Shown: piece after piece, positions 41,416-50,165 of the stretch | Numbering within the stretch: position 1 is the stretch's first letter | Layout: each line of letters starts with the position of its first letter | Assembly (NCBI GenBank): GCA_963800975.1 | Contig: CAWDDB010000012.1 | Location: 316,925 to 380,924 of the forward strand | Length of the DNA stretch: 64,000 bases | Direction of reading: 5' to 3' | Source: JALYGY01 sp963800975 | GTDB lineage: Bacteria > Actinomycetota > Rubrobacteria > Rubrobacterales > Rubrobacteraceae | Made by a program: the position numbers and the translations under genes | The notes under the pieces: generated by a model | Seen by the model: only the letters and a program-made list of their open reading frames with translations | Told to the model about the DNA's origin: nothing | The model's database searches: none

Positions 41416-42105
41416 ATGAACGACTTTGGCACCCAGACCAGGACCAACGAGGACGCCGACGACGCAACGCGCGTCGTCGAGCGCGTCGTCTACGTCGAGA
41501 AGCCAAAGCGCCACCTGTTCCGCAAGCTGGTGCTCTACCCGATAGTGGGACTCTTCGCCCTCGGCGTCGTCGTCGCCGCCATCCCCGGAGGAGACGACAG
41601 CAACAACTCCCGCGAAGCCGGCGCGCAGAACACGCCCAACACGGCACAGGTCTCCAACACCGACTCCACCGACAACAGCAAGCCCGCCCCCAAGCCCCGG
41701 GCGCTAGCCGTCGGGGAGACCGGCAAGGTCAAGGGCGGCTCCTACACCGTAACGGAGGCCTACCCGACCAACGCCTTGCACGACACCTACAAGATCGACC
41801 CGCCCAAGCGCGGCAACTTCGTTGTCGTGGACTTCACCTACACCAACGAGTCCCGCGAGGCGCAGACGCTAGATTACGAGCTCCTGACCCTCCACTCCGC
41901 CGGCGCCACCTACGAGCCCATGACGGACACGTTCTCCTACGTGCCCACCCGGCTCGATCCCTGGCTAACCGACGTCAACCCCGGCGTCTCGCACAACTTC
42001 CGCGCCATCTACGTCGTCGCCCCGGACTCGAGCAACTACGAGTTCCACGCCATGTCCGCGGACTTCTGGAGCACCCAGACCGCGAAGACGGACCTGGGCT
42101 TCTAG
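41416..42105 (+). CDS. DUF4352-domain exported protein, copy 1
   Basis: 229 aa. The N-terminal cytoplasmic part has RVVERVVYVEKPKRHLFRKL before a membrane helix (VLYPIVGLFALGVVVAAIPG). A Ser/Asn/Pro linker and a beta-sandwich domain of the DUF4352 type follow (VGETGKVKGGSYTVTEAYPT, NFVVVDFTYTNESREAQTL, NPGVSHNFRAIYVVA). DUF4352 domains are immunoglobulin-like extracellular modules of membrane-anchored proteins; their ligands are mostly unknown. It is paralogous to the gene at 42679 and shares its YVEKPKR motif. Confidence 0.8.
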   Translation: MNDFGTQTRTNEDADDATRVVERVVYVEKPKRHLFRKLVLYPIVGLFALGVVVAAIPGGDDSNNSREAGAQNTPNTAQVSNTDSTDNSKPAPKPRALAVGETGKVKGGSYTVTEAYPTNALHDTYKIDPPKRGNFVVVDFTYTNESREAQTLDYELLTLHSAGATYEPMTDTFSYVPTRLDPWLTDVNPGVSHNFRAIYVVAPDSSNYEFHAMSADFWSTQTAKTDLGF

Positions 42106-42395
42106 AACACATCGCGACAAGACCATGGGGAGAGCGCTCATTTCTTCCCCACGGCCCCTGAGAGGAGCCCCAGTGTACCGAAACGACCCACCGCTCGCCC
42201 TGTTGGCAATCCCAATTGTGGCGGGGACCGGCGGCGAAACGCCAAACGACACGCCCTTCACGCAGGGCCGCGCTGGCGTGAGGCTCCACCAGTTGTAAAG
42301 CAGAAACGCCCCTGGCTTTGCCCGGGGCGTCACCGGGACGCGCCGTACCCACTGCCCGGTCTGATGACGATAGGGCGCGGCAGAGAGGAATGAAG

Positions 42396-42614
42396 ATGGA
42401 GACGAGGATAGTGGCGACGAAGGAAGTGAAGTCAGCGGAGCGAGGCGAAGCCAGAGGAGGGATGAGAACCGGCGCGATAGTGATTGGGATCATCGCGGGC
42501 CTGGCCGGTCTGGTGAGCGCCGTCCTCGCCCTCATGGTGGACTGGCGCGAGGAGCAACGCAAGACGTTCGCGCACTTCGCCCCGGCCTCGGCTAGAGGGG
42601 GTGACCATGGGTAG
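42396..42614 (+). CDS. Small single-helix membrane protein
   Basis: 72 aa from ATG 42396 (GAGAGG 7 nt upstream). Basic N terminus (KEVKSAERGEARGGMRTG), one membrane helix (AIVIGIIAGLAGLVSAVLAL) and a polar tail. It lies between the two DUF4352 genes. Function unknown. Confidence 0.5.
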   Translation: METRIVATKEVKSAERGEARGGMRTGAIVIGIIAGLAGLVSAVLALMVDWREEQRKTFAHFAPASARGGDHG

Positions 42615-42678
42615 CGCACTATAGACCCCGGACGGTTCCACCAGCAAAGCAGACCAACCAAGAACAAAGGAGAACGCC

Positions 42679-43398
42679 ATGAGCGATTTGGCCGACCAGA
42701 ACAGCAAGAACACTGACAAGAACATCGACGAGACAGGAGAGATCGTGCAGGAGCAGACCCAGCAGGCGCCGGAGAAGGTCGTGGAGCGGGTCGTGTACGT
42801 CGAGAAGCCCAAGCGTAAGTTGGGCCGCAAGATCCTTCTGGGGACGGTGGTCGTCGTCGGCGGCCTGTGGCTGGTAGGGAGCGCCATCGGCGGGACCGAG
42901 CCCAGCGAGGCCAGCAACAACACCGGAGGCAACGGCGCCAACACGGAGCAGGTGGCCGACAGAGAGGCGCCCGAGGTCCCGAGCTACGGCATCGGCGACC
43001 CGATGAAGGTCGAGGGTGGCGTCTACACGGTCAGCGAGGCCGGGTACACGAACATCCTCCACGACCCCTGGAAGATCGACCCGCCCAAGCAAGGGAACTT
43101 CGTGGTCGTGAAGTACACCTACAAGAACACGTCCGACGAGACCCAGGCGTTCGACGGGGAGATGATGACCCTCACGGACTCCAAGGGGAACTCCTACGAG
43201 GTGTGGGACGACAACTACTCCTACGTGCCCGACGGTAAGGACCTCTGGTACGAGGACATCAACCCCGGCGTGACGGAGCAGGGCTGGAACATCTACGAGA
43301 TCCCTCCGGACCGCGGCGAGTCGTACACGCTGCACGTCACGAGCCAGAACATCTGGAGCACGGACGAGGCCAAGCTGCCCCTCGGCAGCCGCAGCTAA
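42679..43398 (+). CDS. DUF4352-domain exported protein, copy 2
   Basis: 239 aa, preceded by AAAGGAGAACGCC then ATG. Same architecture as copy 1: KVVERVVYVEKPKRKLGRKI, membrane helix (LLGTVVVVGGLWLVGSAIGG), Asn/Gly linker, then GDPMKVEGGVYTVSEAGYTN, NFVVVKYTYKNTSDETQAFD and NPGVTEQGWNIYEIPPDRGE. The conserved cytoplasmic motif in both copies suggests a shared intracellular partner. A bulged G/C-rich hairpin near 43410-43436 may end the transcript. Confidence 0.8.
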   Translation: MSDLADQNSKNTDKNIDETGEIVQEQTQQAPEKVVERVVYVEKPKRKLGRKILLGTVVVVGGLWLVGSAIGGTEPSEASNNTGGNGANTEQVADREAPEVPSYGIGDPMKVEGGVYTVSEAGYTNILHDPWKIDPPKQGNFVVVKYTYKNTSDETQAFDGEMMTLTDSKGNSYEVWDDNYSYVPDGKDLWYEDINPGVTEQGWNIYEIPPDRGESYTLHVTSQNIWSTDEAKLPLGSRS

Positions 43399-43476
43399 CA
43401 CACGGACATCGGGCGGGCTGGCTCATCCCGGCCCGTCCCCGACCAAAAGGAGAGACTGAGGAACAGGGACCTGTTG

Positions 43477-44139
43477 ATGGAGGAGATAACGCATGCCAGT
43501 TGGGACCTCGAGGAGGCGCAGCGGGACGTCAACCGCAAGATCGCCAGCAACAACCTGGCCGATCTGCCCAGGGCCAAGGCCGTTCGGGATCTATGCAAGC
43601 AACACCATGAGGACCTGTTGGATCGGCACAAAGAACGCCGCCCGCAAGCCCCCCGACAAAGGAGAACACAGATGACGAAGAAGCCAAATCCGAGCCGCAA
43701 GGACAGGTTCGCGTGGAAGAAGGGCGACTGCAAGATCATCAACGTCCCTGCTCGTGAGGAGAACAAAGTGAACAACGCAAATCACATAGACGTCGAAGAC
43801 CTGACGAGGGCCGCGCTGCCGATCCTGCAGCGGGCGGCCAAGGCCAGGAAGGTCGTCTTCTACGGCGAGCTCGCCGACGAGTGCAAGAACTCCAAGTTGG
43901 CCACCCCCGCCTGGCAGGGCCTGACGGGCCACGACCCCAGGCTGTGGCAGGGCCTGTACAACATCAGCCGCGACTCCATGGACACCAACGGCTTCTTCCT
44001 GTCGGCCGTCGTCGTTCACAAGGACGACAACGTCCCGGGCAATGCCTTCAGGGAGTGGTGCGACGAGGAGACGCCAGGCCGCAACTGGGTCTGGCACTTG
44101 AGGCGTGCCCACAAGCACCACCGCTTCAAGCAGATCTAG
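43477..44139 (+). CDS. Hypothetical protein with three possible in-frame starts
   Basis: One continuous frame from ATG 43477 to TAG 44139 (220 aa). Two internal in-frame start codons have better ribosome-binding sites: ATG 43672 after AAAGGAGAACACAG, and GTG 43770 after GAGGAGAACAAA. The N-terminal 65 residues are a charged helix (DLEEAQRDVNRKIASNNLAD). The C-terminal domain has KARKVVFYGELADE, GQGLYNISRDSMDTNG-like loop, then FFLSAVVVHKDDNVPGNAFR, a pattern resembling a small winged-helix domain of unknown role. Either one protein with internal starts or genes fused by loss of a stop. Confidence 0.55.
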   Translation: MEEITHASWDLEEAQRDVNRKIASNNLADLPRAKAVRDLCKQHHEDLLDRHKERRPQAPRQRRTQMTKKPNPSRKDRFAWKKGDCKIINVPAREENKVNNANHIDVEDLTRAALPILQRAAKARKVVFYGELADECKNSKLATPAWQGLTGHDPRLWQGLYNISRDSMDTNGFFLSAVVVHKDDNVPGNAFREWCDEETPGRNWVWHLRRAHKHHRFKQI

Positions 44140-44153
44140 GAAAGGAGAACGCA

Positions 44154-44465
44154 ATGTACAAGGACGACGAGGATAAGATCGTGTGGTTCGGTGCTCCAGA
44201 CACGGACCCGGCTGCCGAGCACGAACGCTTCCTCGCCTGGCGCGATGCCAACCGCACGGGCCGGATCCTCAACATGCTGACGGCCAAGAAGGCGCGGCTG
44301 CACCGGGCGAAGTGCAAGCACTTCATCTACACCCGGGGGCCCGGGGTGGAGCCGCACCTGGTCAACGAGACGACCAACATGAAGATCTGCGGGCCAGACG
44401 GGCTGCTGCTGAAACGGTTCGCCGCCGAGTGTGGCATCTCGGTCACCAACTGCCCGGACTGCTGA
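44154..44465 (+). CDS. Hypothetical protein
   Basis: 103 aa from ATG 44154, leader AAAGGAGAACGCA. Basic segment AKKARLHRAKCKHFIYTRGP, then HLVNETTNMKICGPDGLLLK and a terminal ISVTNCPDC with three Cys residues overall near the end. No family recognised. Same leader as the neighbouring genes, so co-regulated at translation. Confidence 0.5.
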   Translation: MYKDDEDKIVWFGAPDTDPAAEHERFLAWRDANRTGRILNMLTAKKARLHRAKCKHFIYTRGPGVEPHLVNETTNMKICGPDGLLLKRFAAECGISVTNCPDC

Positions 44466-44500
44466 CGCCCGGGGGTCCCCACGCAAGAAAGGAGAACGCA

Positions 44501-44605
44501 ATGCCAAGCCTGGATGAGAGGGCCAAGCACGCCCGTGAGGTGCTGCTGCCGTACGCCGGCAGCCCCGCCGGGGCGCCGCTAACCATTGTGGCTTCTCTCC
44601 ATTAG
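44501..44605 (+). CDS. Short ORF, probably truncated gene
   Basis: 34 aa from ATG 44501, again preceded by AAAGGAGAACGCA. LDERAKHAREVLLPYAGSPA reads like the start of a helical protein, then runs into a stop at 44605. The strong leader suggests a real but shortened gene. Confidence 0.35.
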   Translation: MPSLDERAKHAREVLLPYAGSPAGAPLTIVASLH

Positions 44606-44923
44606 AATCCATAACATAGCCTCCTACAGTTCTGGTGTCTTCTCCAACGAGTTGGCAACATCCATGATGCAACCCGAAGGGATTAGGCGCATTGACCGGA
44701 ACCTTATTCACCGGATTGCGTGGAAGTATGGCGTTCTCGGAAGTTCGCCTGTCAGGTTCTCCGAAGTTCGCTAACTAGATCCCTTCCGGGTGTCGCTATT
44801 GCACGTCGTCGTAGAAAACCCGGTATGCCGACCCGGTAGGTCAACTGGTGTGCGGCTACCCTCGGTGCCCTAGAGTGCCATCGGACCCCAACAACCGACG
44901 TCGAACAAGGGAGGACTCCAGGG
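44606..44923. other. Intergenic region with a dispersed-repeat copy
   Basis: About 320 bp. Contains dispersed repeat copy 44701-44775 and, at the end, GGGAGG before the CPBP gene. Nothing else seen. Confidence 0.45.
44701..44775 (+). repeat. Dispersed intergenic repeat copy
   Basis: TTATTCACCGGATTGCGTGG followed by TTCTCGGAAGTTCGC and a second partial TTCTCCGAAGTTCGC 20 bp later. Belongs to the family described in the findings. Confidence 0.7.
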
Positions 44924-45787
44924 ATGTCCGGCCTATCTAGTTTGGTGAAGCGGCGCCCGCTCCTCGCGTTCTTCGTGTTGACCTACGCGCTCTCGTGGTT
45001 GGCATGGCCGTTGTGGGCTTCGGGTCTCTACCCCATAGCCCCGGTCTTCAGCTTCGCCCCTTTCCTCACGGCCCTCGTCGTGCTGGCCATTGCCTACGGC
45101 AATAGCGGGGTCGGCGGATTGCTGAGGCGGATGGTGCGCTGGCGCGTGGGGCTCAGGTGGTACGCCGTGGCCCTTTTGCTCCCGGCCGGCCTTGCCCTCG
45201 CAGCGACGGCGCTCAACGTCCTGCTCGGCGCTCAGGCTCCCTCCGCGGACGATCTGGGCGGCTGGACGGGCCTCATGCCCGGTTTTGCCATAGCACTACT
45301 TATCCCCGGCCTCGGCGGGGCATGGGAGGAGCCGGGCTGGAGGGGCTTCGCGCTTCCGCGCCTGCAAGCCGGCCGCTCGGCGCTCTTTGCCGCCCTGATC
45401 CTGGGGGTGCTCATAGCCGGATGGCACCTGCCGCTGATGGTGGTCGGAGAGGTGCACTGGTCGGACATAGTGCTGATCATGGGCGCGGCGATCGTCTTCA
45501 ACTGGGTGTTCAATAATGCCAACGGGAGCGTGCTGATCGTCATGATGATGCACGCCATGAACAACACCGTCTCGGGCGGATTCTTCTCGCCCATGTTCTC
45601 TGGTGCCGACTCTGTGAGGCAGTCGTGGATGCTGGCGGCGGTCTGGTGCGTGGTGGCCATCGTGGTGATCATCGTGGCGGGGCCAGAAGACCTCTCCCGT
45701 AAGCACCGTAAGCAGGAGGAGGGGAAGGAGGAGGCCGCGGAGGCCGGGGTCGCCACGCCTGGGGTCGTTGGCCCTACCCCCAGATGA
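44924..45787 (+). CDS. CPBP family intramembrane glutamic endopeptidase (Abi/CAAX type)
   Basis: 287 aa with about eight membrane helices. All three active-site motifs are visible: EEPGWRGFALPRLQ (Glu135, Glu136 and Arg), GWHLPLMVV (His) and MHAMNNTVSGGF (His and Asn). Bacterial members process prenylated or other membrane substrates, serve in bacteriocin immunity or affect stress responses; the substrate here is unknown. The charged C-terminal tail (RKHRKQEEGKEEAAEAG) is cytoplasmic. GGGAGG lies upstream of ATG 44924. Monocistronic, ended by the hairpin at 45833. Confidence 0.9.
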   Translation: MSGLSSLVKRRPLLAFFVLTYALSWLAWPLWASGLYPIAPVFSFAPFLTALVVLAIAYGNSGVGGLLRRMVRWRVGLRWYAVALLLPAGLALAATALNVLLGAQAPSADDLGGWTGLMPGFAIALLIPGLGGAWEEPGWRGFALPRLQAGRSALFAALILGVLIAGWHLPLMVVGEVHWSDIVLIMGAAIVFNWVFNNANGSVLIVMMMHAMNNTVSGGFFSPMFSGADSVRQSWMLAAVWCVVAIVVIIVAGPEDLSRKHRKQEEGKEEAAEAGVATPGVVGPTPR

Positions 45788-45832
45788 ACTAAGAAGCGAA
45801 CTACTTCCGAGCTATTGAACGTTCAGAGGCGG

Positions 45833-45864
45833 AAGGACCGGAGTCATCACGAGCTCCGGTCCTT
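45833..45864 (+). terminator. Strong terminator hairpin after the CPBP gene
   Basis: AAGGACCGGAG (45833-45843) pairs perfectly with CTCCGGTCCTT (45854-45864) over a 10-nt loop, followed by CTC. Confidence 0.8.
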
Positions 45865-45920
45865 CTCATGCATGCTAGGGTATCGTTACCGACACCGGAC
45901 TACCCCTTTTTGGACAGTCT

Positions 45921-45960
45921 CAGAAGGTGCGTTCTCGGAAGTCCGCATAGCCCGGTCCAG
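45921..45960 (+). repeat. Dispersed intergenic repeat copy (partial)
   Basis: GTTCTCGGAAGTCCGCATAG followed by CCCGGTCC; the 5' half of the consensus is absent. Confidence 0.6.
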
Positions 45961-45978
45961 CATCCGTGAGGGGCGGCG

Positions 45979-46356
45979 TCAGTTCCGTGGGGGTTCGAAA
46001 AGTTCGATGGGGTTGCCGGAGGGGTCCTCTAGGAGGATCTGCTTGCCGCCTCTGCCGCCGACGATCTCGTTGCGGAAGTGCGCCTCCGTGTCGCGCAACG
46101 CCTCGACCTCGCTGGCGAGATCATCGACCTCGAGCTGGATGCGGTTCCAACCGCCCGGCTCGGGCTTGCGCCCGTCGGGCATGGGTTGGCCTGCTCCGCC
46201 CGCGCCGGGCTCGTTCAGCAGGAGGCGCAGGTCGCCTCGCGAGAGGACCGCGAAACCGGGGGGGTTGAACTCGACACCGAAGCCGAGCCGCCCAGTGTAG
46301 AACGCGATCGCCGCTTCGACGTCGTCGACTATGTAACGCACGCTGACCGTGGCCAT
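45979..46356 (-). CDS. VOC (glyoxalase/bleomycin-resistance) family protein
   Basis: 125 aa from ATG 46356 with AAGGAGG 7 nt upstream. Two beta-alpha-beta-beta-beta modules: VRYIVDDVEAAIAFYTGRLG and FAVLSRGDLRLLLNEP in the first; WNRIQLEVDDLASEVEALRD and KQILLEDPSGNPIELFEP in the second. The terminal Glu in PIELF is the usual metal ligand; the first-module His is replaced (VRYI), so the metal site may be partial. Substrate unknown: many members detoxify or act on small dioxygenase-type substrates. Confidence 0.88.
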   Translation of the reverse strand: MATVSVRYIVDDVEAAIAFYTGRLGFGVEFNPPGFAVLSRGDLRLLLNEPGAGGAGQPMPDGRKPEPGGWNRIQLEVDDLASEVEALRDTEAHFRNEIVGGRGGKQILLEDPSGNPIELFEPPRN

Positions 46357-47075
46357 CGTTAGTCCTCCTTGGATTTCCTCGCCGGTATTCCTTGCACCAA
46401 GTTTACGTCCATCCATGTTCCTTCCCGATCGCCCGCTTGCCCCTCGTAGGATAGAAGGCGGGGAACCACCGCCCATCGTACGGAGGTCGCGATCCTGGCC
46501 TGTACGGAGGTACGGCTCCGTTAACGCCGAGGCGCCGGTACGCGTACGGTGGGCCGTCTGCGGCGAGGCTCGCACAGGGTCGCGCCAATCCTTTTGGCTT
46601 TCCCTCAGACGCGGTCGGCGGGACGGGACCGACCCATTGGCCTTGGGCGTCCACCAACAGCGGTTGCGTGTGGGACTCTCGGCGTTGCTACGGCCATGCT
46701 CAGCAGACTTCATGAGCAGCTCTGTCGCCCTTATTCATAGGAGTGCGTGGAAGATGGGTTCTCCGAAGTACAGGTGCAGGATCCCGCATAGCCCTGGCCC
46801 TGACGGCCCGGAATCGCCCGCACGGAGCCCACGCCATGTCATCGTGCCCGAGCACCTTGCCACGCGGGTGGATGAATACGCGGCAGCACGGGTAACGTCG
46901 CATGTCGGGTACGGGAGGTGCAGCGACGGCGGCATGCGACTCCCGATACACAAAACCGCCTGAGCTCGCGTTCCACGCCATCGTGGGTGATGACGCGCCA
47001 AAGTTGCGCTTCGAGCGGGCAAGGGACCGAGCGAGTCGCGCTCGAGCGTACACAGGCGGGTGAGCAAAGGCTCCT
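46357..47075. other. Intergenic region with a repeat copy; no intact gene
   Basis: About 720 bp. Contains the dispersed repeat copy 46729-46800. Several short frames have atypical composition and no ribosome-binding site. The 3' end runs into the dihydrofolate-reductase-family remnant. Confidence 0.45.
46729..46800 (+). repeat. Dispersed intergenic repeat copy
   Basis: TTATTCATAGGAGTGCGTGG, then GGTTCTCCGAAGTACAGG and CCGCATAGCCCTGGCCC. Confidence 0.7.
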
Positions 47076-47213
47076 CACAACCTGGTGCCCGTCCTGCTCG
47101 GGGACGGCGTCCGGCTGCTCGACCGCCTGGGCGCGGAGCCGATCGAGCTGGAGAGCAACCGGGTGATCGAGGGAGCCGGGGTCACGCATCTCACCTTCCG
47201 CGTCGTGAAGTGA
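47076..47213 (+). pseudogene. Dihydrofolate reductase family (RibD C-terminal-like) remnant
   Basis: The last 45 codons of such a gene: NLVPVLLGDGVRLLDRLGAE, PIELESNRVIEGAGV and THLTFRVVK before TGA 47211-47213. The upstream 130 residues expected for this family are missing or scrambled. Confidence 0.6.
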
Positions 47214-47350
47214 GGTAGCAACCGGGGCGGATGCGCCACGTCCCGAGCTTAGGACCGCGAGTACAATCCGGACAGGATCGTCCGGTGAAGGAGTTGGGCC
47301 TGGCTGCGACCCCGCGGTGCGCCATTGCTGGACTAGTTTGCGGGGCGCGG

Positions 47351-48109
47351 TTAAGACCTCAAGATCTCGAGGTACACGGCCTCGGTCTGAGACGACGGGG
47401 ACACGCCGAGTTCCTCCGACAAAAGACTCCGACAACGCTCGTAGACGCGTAGCGCCTCCGCCCGGTTGCCCACGGCGGTGTGGGCCCGCATGAGGAGCTG
47501 GTAGCCCGTCTCGCGGAAGGGTTCGAGGGCCACCGCTTCCCTGGCGTGCTTCACCGCGTATTCTGGCTCTGTGTGCCAGATGGAGGGCTCACTTAGGCAT
47601 TCGTGCGCCCGCACGAGCACGTCGCGCAGCTCGGAGCGTTTCGCGGTCACCCACGGTCCCTCCTCGCCCATCAAGAAAGACCTTCGGGAGATCTGGTAAG
47701 CTGCCTGCGCCCATCCCCAGGCTTCCCGCGGTTGGTCTGTCCGCAGCGCGCTTTCGGCGCGATCGATGGCCCCGGTCACGGCTTCCACGTCGATCCAGAC
47801 GTCGGTAGGCAGCGACAGCTGGTAGTGGCCGAACGATCCGTCGAGGGCGACCTCTGAGAGATCGATATCAGCGAGGAGCGCGCGCACCTTGCTGATGAGG
47901 GCGCTGAGCGACCTTTCCCAGGAGGGGGGCGCGTTGCCCAGCCAGAGCTCTTCGGCCAGCTCGTCCCGTGACACGGCCCTGAGGTGCTCGCAGGCCAGGT
48001 GGGCGAAGGTGAGGCGGCCCTGCCTTCCCATCAAGCGTCGTTCGTCGAGGAGGACGGTGCCGTTGTCCTCGATGAGCACCCTGCCGGTCAAGTAGATCCT
48101 GAGCGCCAT
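47351..48109 (-). CDS. BTAD/SARP-type transcriptional activator domain protein
   Basis: 252 aa from ATG 48109 (AAGGGG 6 nt upstream). N-terminal winged helix: GRVLIEDNGTVLLDERRLMG, then LRAVSRDELAEELWLGNAPP and SALISKVRALLADIDL. The C-terminal bacterial transcriptional activation domain follows with tetratricopeptide-like helices (AWGWAQAAYQISRRSFLMGE, AREAVALEPFRETGYQLLMR, EALRVYERCRSLLSEELGVS). No ATPase domain. Such proteins activate nearby or global genes by DNA binding; its target is not evident, but it is divergent from the DUF1059-MOSC genes. Confidence 0.88.
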   Translation of the reverse strand: MALRIYLTGRVLIEDNGTVLLDERRLMGRQGRLTFAHLACEHLRAVSRDELAEELWLGNAPPSWERSLSALISKVRALLADIDLSEVALDGSFGHYQLSLPTDVWIDVEAVTGAIDRAESALRTDQPREAWGWAQAAYQISRRSFLMGEEGPWVTAKRSELRDVLVRAHECLSEPSIWHTEPEYAVKHAREAVALEPFRETGYQLLMRAHTAVGNRAEALRVYERCRSLLSEELGVSPSSQTEAVYLEILRS

Positions 48110-48190
48110 CCCCAACCCCTTCACAACATGCCGCCAACATTCTAGCAATGGCGGTGGCGTAACATGCGACCAGCAAAGGAGGTAACACAG

Positions 48191-48340
48191 ATGGCAAAGA
48201 TAATGCTTTGCGACTGCGGACATGTGGTCAGAGGCGATACCGACGACGAACTGGTGGCCAACGTGCAGGAGCACGCGCGCGAGGTCCACGATATGGAGGT
48301 CACCAGGGAACAGGTCCTCGCGATGGCCCAACCAGAATAG
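48191..48340 (+). CDS. DUF1059 family small protein
   Basis: 49 aa, ATG 48191 to TAG 48338-48340, with AAAGGAGG upstream. LCDCGHVVRGDTDDELVANV, then QEHAREVHDMEVTREQVLAM: CDCG followed by H-x3-H of the DUF1059 family, which probably binds metal. Function unknown. It precedes the MOSC gene by 47 bp. Confidence 0.8.
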   Translation: MAKIMLCDCGHVVRGDTDDELVANVQEHAREVHDMEVTREQVLAMAQPE

Positions 48341-48387
48341 CCGCACACGAGCGGCTCGTAACATTCGGAAGGAAAGGGGATCGTAAG

Positions 48388-49023
48388 ATGAAGCTGCTCT
48401 CCGTCAACGCCTCATCGCCTGCGGATGTTGTGCACGGCGGTAAAACGGTAACGACGGGAATCTTCAAAGAGCCGGTCTACAGGCGGGTCATGCTCGGGAT
48501 GCTGAACCTCGACGGGGATGGGCAGGCGGATCTCGTAGGCCACGGCGGAATCTACAAGGCGGTCTACGCGTACTCGGTCGAGAACTACGACTACTGGAAG
48601 CGTGAGCTTGGTCGAACCGATCTCGCCTTCGGACAGTTCGGGGAAAACTTCACCGTCGAGGGGATGCTGGAAGACGGGATCCACGTCGGCGACGTTTTTC
48701 GCGTGGGCGGCGCGCTAATCGAAGTGACCCAGCCGCGCGTCCCTTGTTACAAGCTCGGCATAAAAATGGGGCTGCGCGGGTTCGAGAAGGAGTTTCTGGC
48801 AAGTGGCCGGGTGGGCTTTTACCTGCGCGTTTTGGAAGAAGGCGAGGTCGGCGCCGGGGACATCCTGGATCGCATACGGACCGATCCCGAACGGATGACG
48901 GTCCGGGAGATCTGCCGCCTGCTCTACTTCGATCCCGGGAACCTGGCAGGAGCGAGGAGGGCGCTTCGCATCCGGGCGCTATCTCCCGGATGGCGGCGAT
49001 CGTTCGAAGAGCGATTGGCCTAA
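48388..49023 (+). CDS. MOSC domain protein (YiiM-like)
   Basis: 211 aa from ATG 48388. TGIFKEPVYRRVMLGMLNLD, GDGQADLVGHGGIYKAVYAY, then FGENFTVEGMLEDGIHVGDV and VTQPRVPCYKLGIKMGLRGF. This last carries the conserved Cys of the MOSC fold, which handles molybdenum-cofactor sulfur. YiiM-type proteins reduce N-hydroxylated bases. The C-terminal 3-alpha extension (MTVREICRLLYF) is present, as in YiiM. It may protect against hydroxylated base analogues; the physiological role here is inferred from family. Confidence 0.9.
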   Translation: MKLLSVNASSPADVVHGGKTVTTGIFKEPVYRRVMLGMLNLDGDGQADLVGHGGIYKAVYAYSVENYDYWKRELGRTDLAFGQFGENFTVEGMLEDGIHVGDVFRVGGALIEVTQPRVPCYKLGIKMGLRGFEKEFLASGRVGFYLRVLEEGEVGAGDILDRIRTDPERMTVREICRLLYFDPGNLAGARRALRIRALSPGWRRSFEERLA

Positions 49024-49196
49024 ACCGGAGCGCCGATCTAGTCCGGTGAAGAGCCCAGGTCAAGGTTCCGGCCCGAGCTGTTCTCTGAGCGAAGGAGGTG
49101 AGAGATAAAAAGCCGTTGAATATTGGGGCGTCGGGAAGAGACCGTTCAAGGCGCCCGGCTTATAAACGTCCCGTGACCAAGAGGAGGTTCACGACC

Positions 49197-49448
49197 ATGC
49201 CACTATACATCGATCACCACAAGCACGTGAAAGGATTGACGGCTGAAGCGGTGGCGGACGCCCACCGGAAAGATCTCGAGGTTCAGGACAAACACGATGC
49301 CAAGGCACTGAGATACTGGTTCAACGAGGAAAAAGAAGAGGTCTTCTGCCTGATCGACGCGTCTAGTGCCGAGGCAGCCGCAGACCTCCATCGTGAGGCA
49401 CACGGGCTCATGGCCGACGAGATAACGGAGGTCGAAGAGGGTTCCTAG
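49197..49448 (+). CDS. DUF4242 (SCO4226-like nickel-binding) protein
   Basis: 83 aa from ATG 49197. YIDHHKHVKGLTAEAVADAH, DLEVQDKHDAKALRYWFNEE and VFCLIDASSAEAAADLHREA, ending in HGLMADEITEVEEG, match the ferredoxin-like DUF4242/SCO4226 family. His-rich motifs are the proposed nickel ligands in the Streptomyces protein. Ends at a terminator hairpin. Confidence 0.87.
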   Translation: MPLYIDHHKHVKGLTAEAVADAHRKDLEVQDKHDAKALRYWFNEEKEEVFCLIDASSAEAAADLHREAHGLMADEITEVEEGS

Positions 49449-49460
49449 CGGCACCAGAGC

Positions 49461-49489
49461 GGGTCGGGGGTTCCCGTATCTCCCGACCC
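49461..49489 (+). terminator. Terminator after the DUF4242 gene
   Basis: GGGTCGGG (49461-49468) pairs with CCCGACCC (49482-49489), followed by TCAAATTTCT. Confidence 0.7.
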
Positions 49490-49634
49490 TCAAATTTCTA
49501 CCCTTATTCGTCGGAGTGTTTCCTACCGGCTCGGCCCGAAGCTGCTTGCCTGGCAGTTGGCACGAGCGTCCGAAACAGAGGCCGCGCTGGCTTAAGGCGC
49601 GGCGAGCCGGCGAGCGACACCTGGAGGAGAGATC

Positions 49635-50165
49635 ATGACCAACAAATTCGTAGTGGACCCCCAAGAGAGGATCGAGGTGCGGTGGGGCCTGCACGCGGAC
49701 GAGGCCCAGATTGCGGAGCTACTAGAACTGAACGGCTTCCCGCGGTGGGCCGCGTTCGAAGACAGATTCATAGTCGCCGAACGAGACGGTCGCGTACTGG
49801 CGGCGCTGCGGTATCGTACGGAGTCCAAGCGGCTCCTGCTGGGGCTACTCGTCTCCGACCCGTGGGCCGCAGAACGTCCCCTGGCGGTGGCCCTGTACGC
49901 GGGGGCAGGGGAGCTGGCGCTGGAGATGGGCGCCAGAGAGGTGCGCGTCCGTTCGGTGCCCCACGCCGACAACTACCCGTGCGAAGCGGGGTATCGCCGG
50001 CGATATCCCGGTGGCTGGTATCTGCCAGCGACGCCGCCCCTCCGGCGCCGCAATGAGCTCCCCGCGGGTGGCTGGCGGAGGATGGTCGCCCTGCTGGGCA
50101 TACCTGCCGTGCCGTTCTTTCGGGCCTTCAGCGAAGACGGGCGATGGAAGGACGGGCCGAGATGA
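49635..50165 (+). CDS. GNAT-like acetyltransferase family protein
   Basis: 176 aa from ATG 49635 with GGAGGAGAG upstream. WGLHADEAQIAELLELNGFP, RFIVAERDGRVLAALRYRTE, then LLLGLLVSDPWAAERPLAVA and EMGAREVRVRSVPHADNYP show the GNAT strand order; the acetyl-CoA loop (usually Q/RxxGxG/A) is degenerate here. The C-terminal ~45 residues are basic. Function unknown. Its stop overlaps the start of a second GNAT gene. Confidence 0.65.
   Translation: MTNKFVVDPQERIEVRWGLHADEAQIAELLELNGFPRWAAFEDRFIVAERDGRVLAALRYRTESKRLLLGLLVSDPWAAERPLAVALYAGAGELALEMGAREVRVRSVPHADNYPCEAGYRRRYPGGWYLPATPPLRRRNELPAGGWRRMVALLGIPAVPFFRAFSEDGRWKDGPR

Noticed and set aside
46403..46657. Short minus-strand frame between the VOC gene and the next repeat
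   Set aside because: Pro/Gly/Arg-rich, lacks a ribosome-binding site and any recognisable motif.
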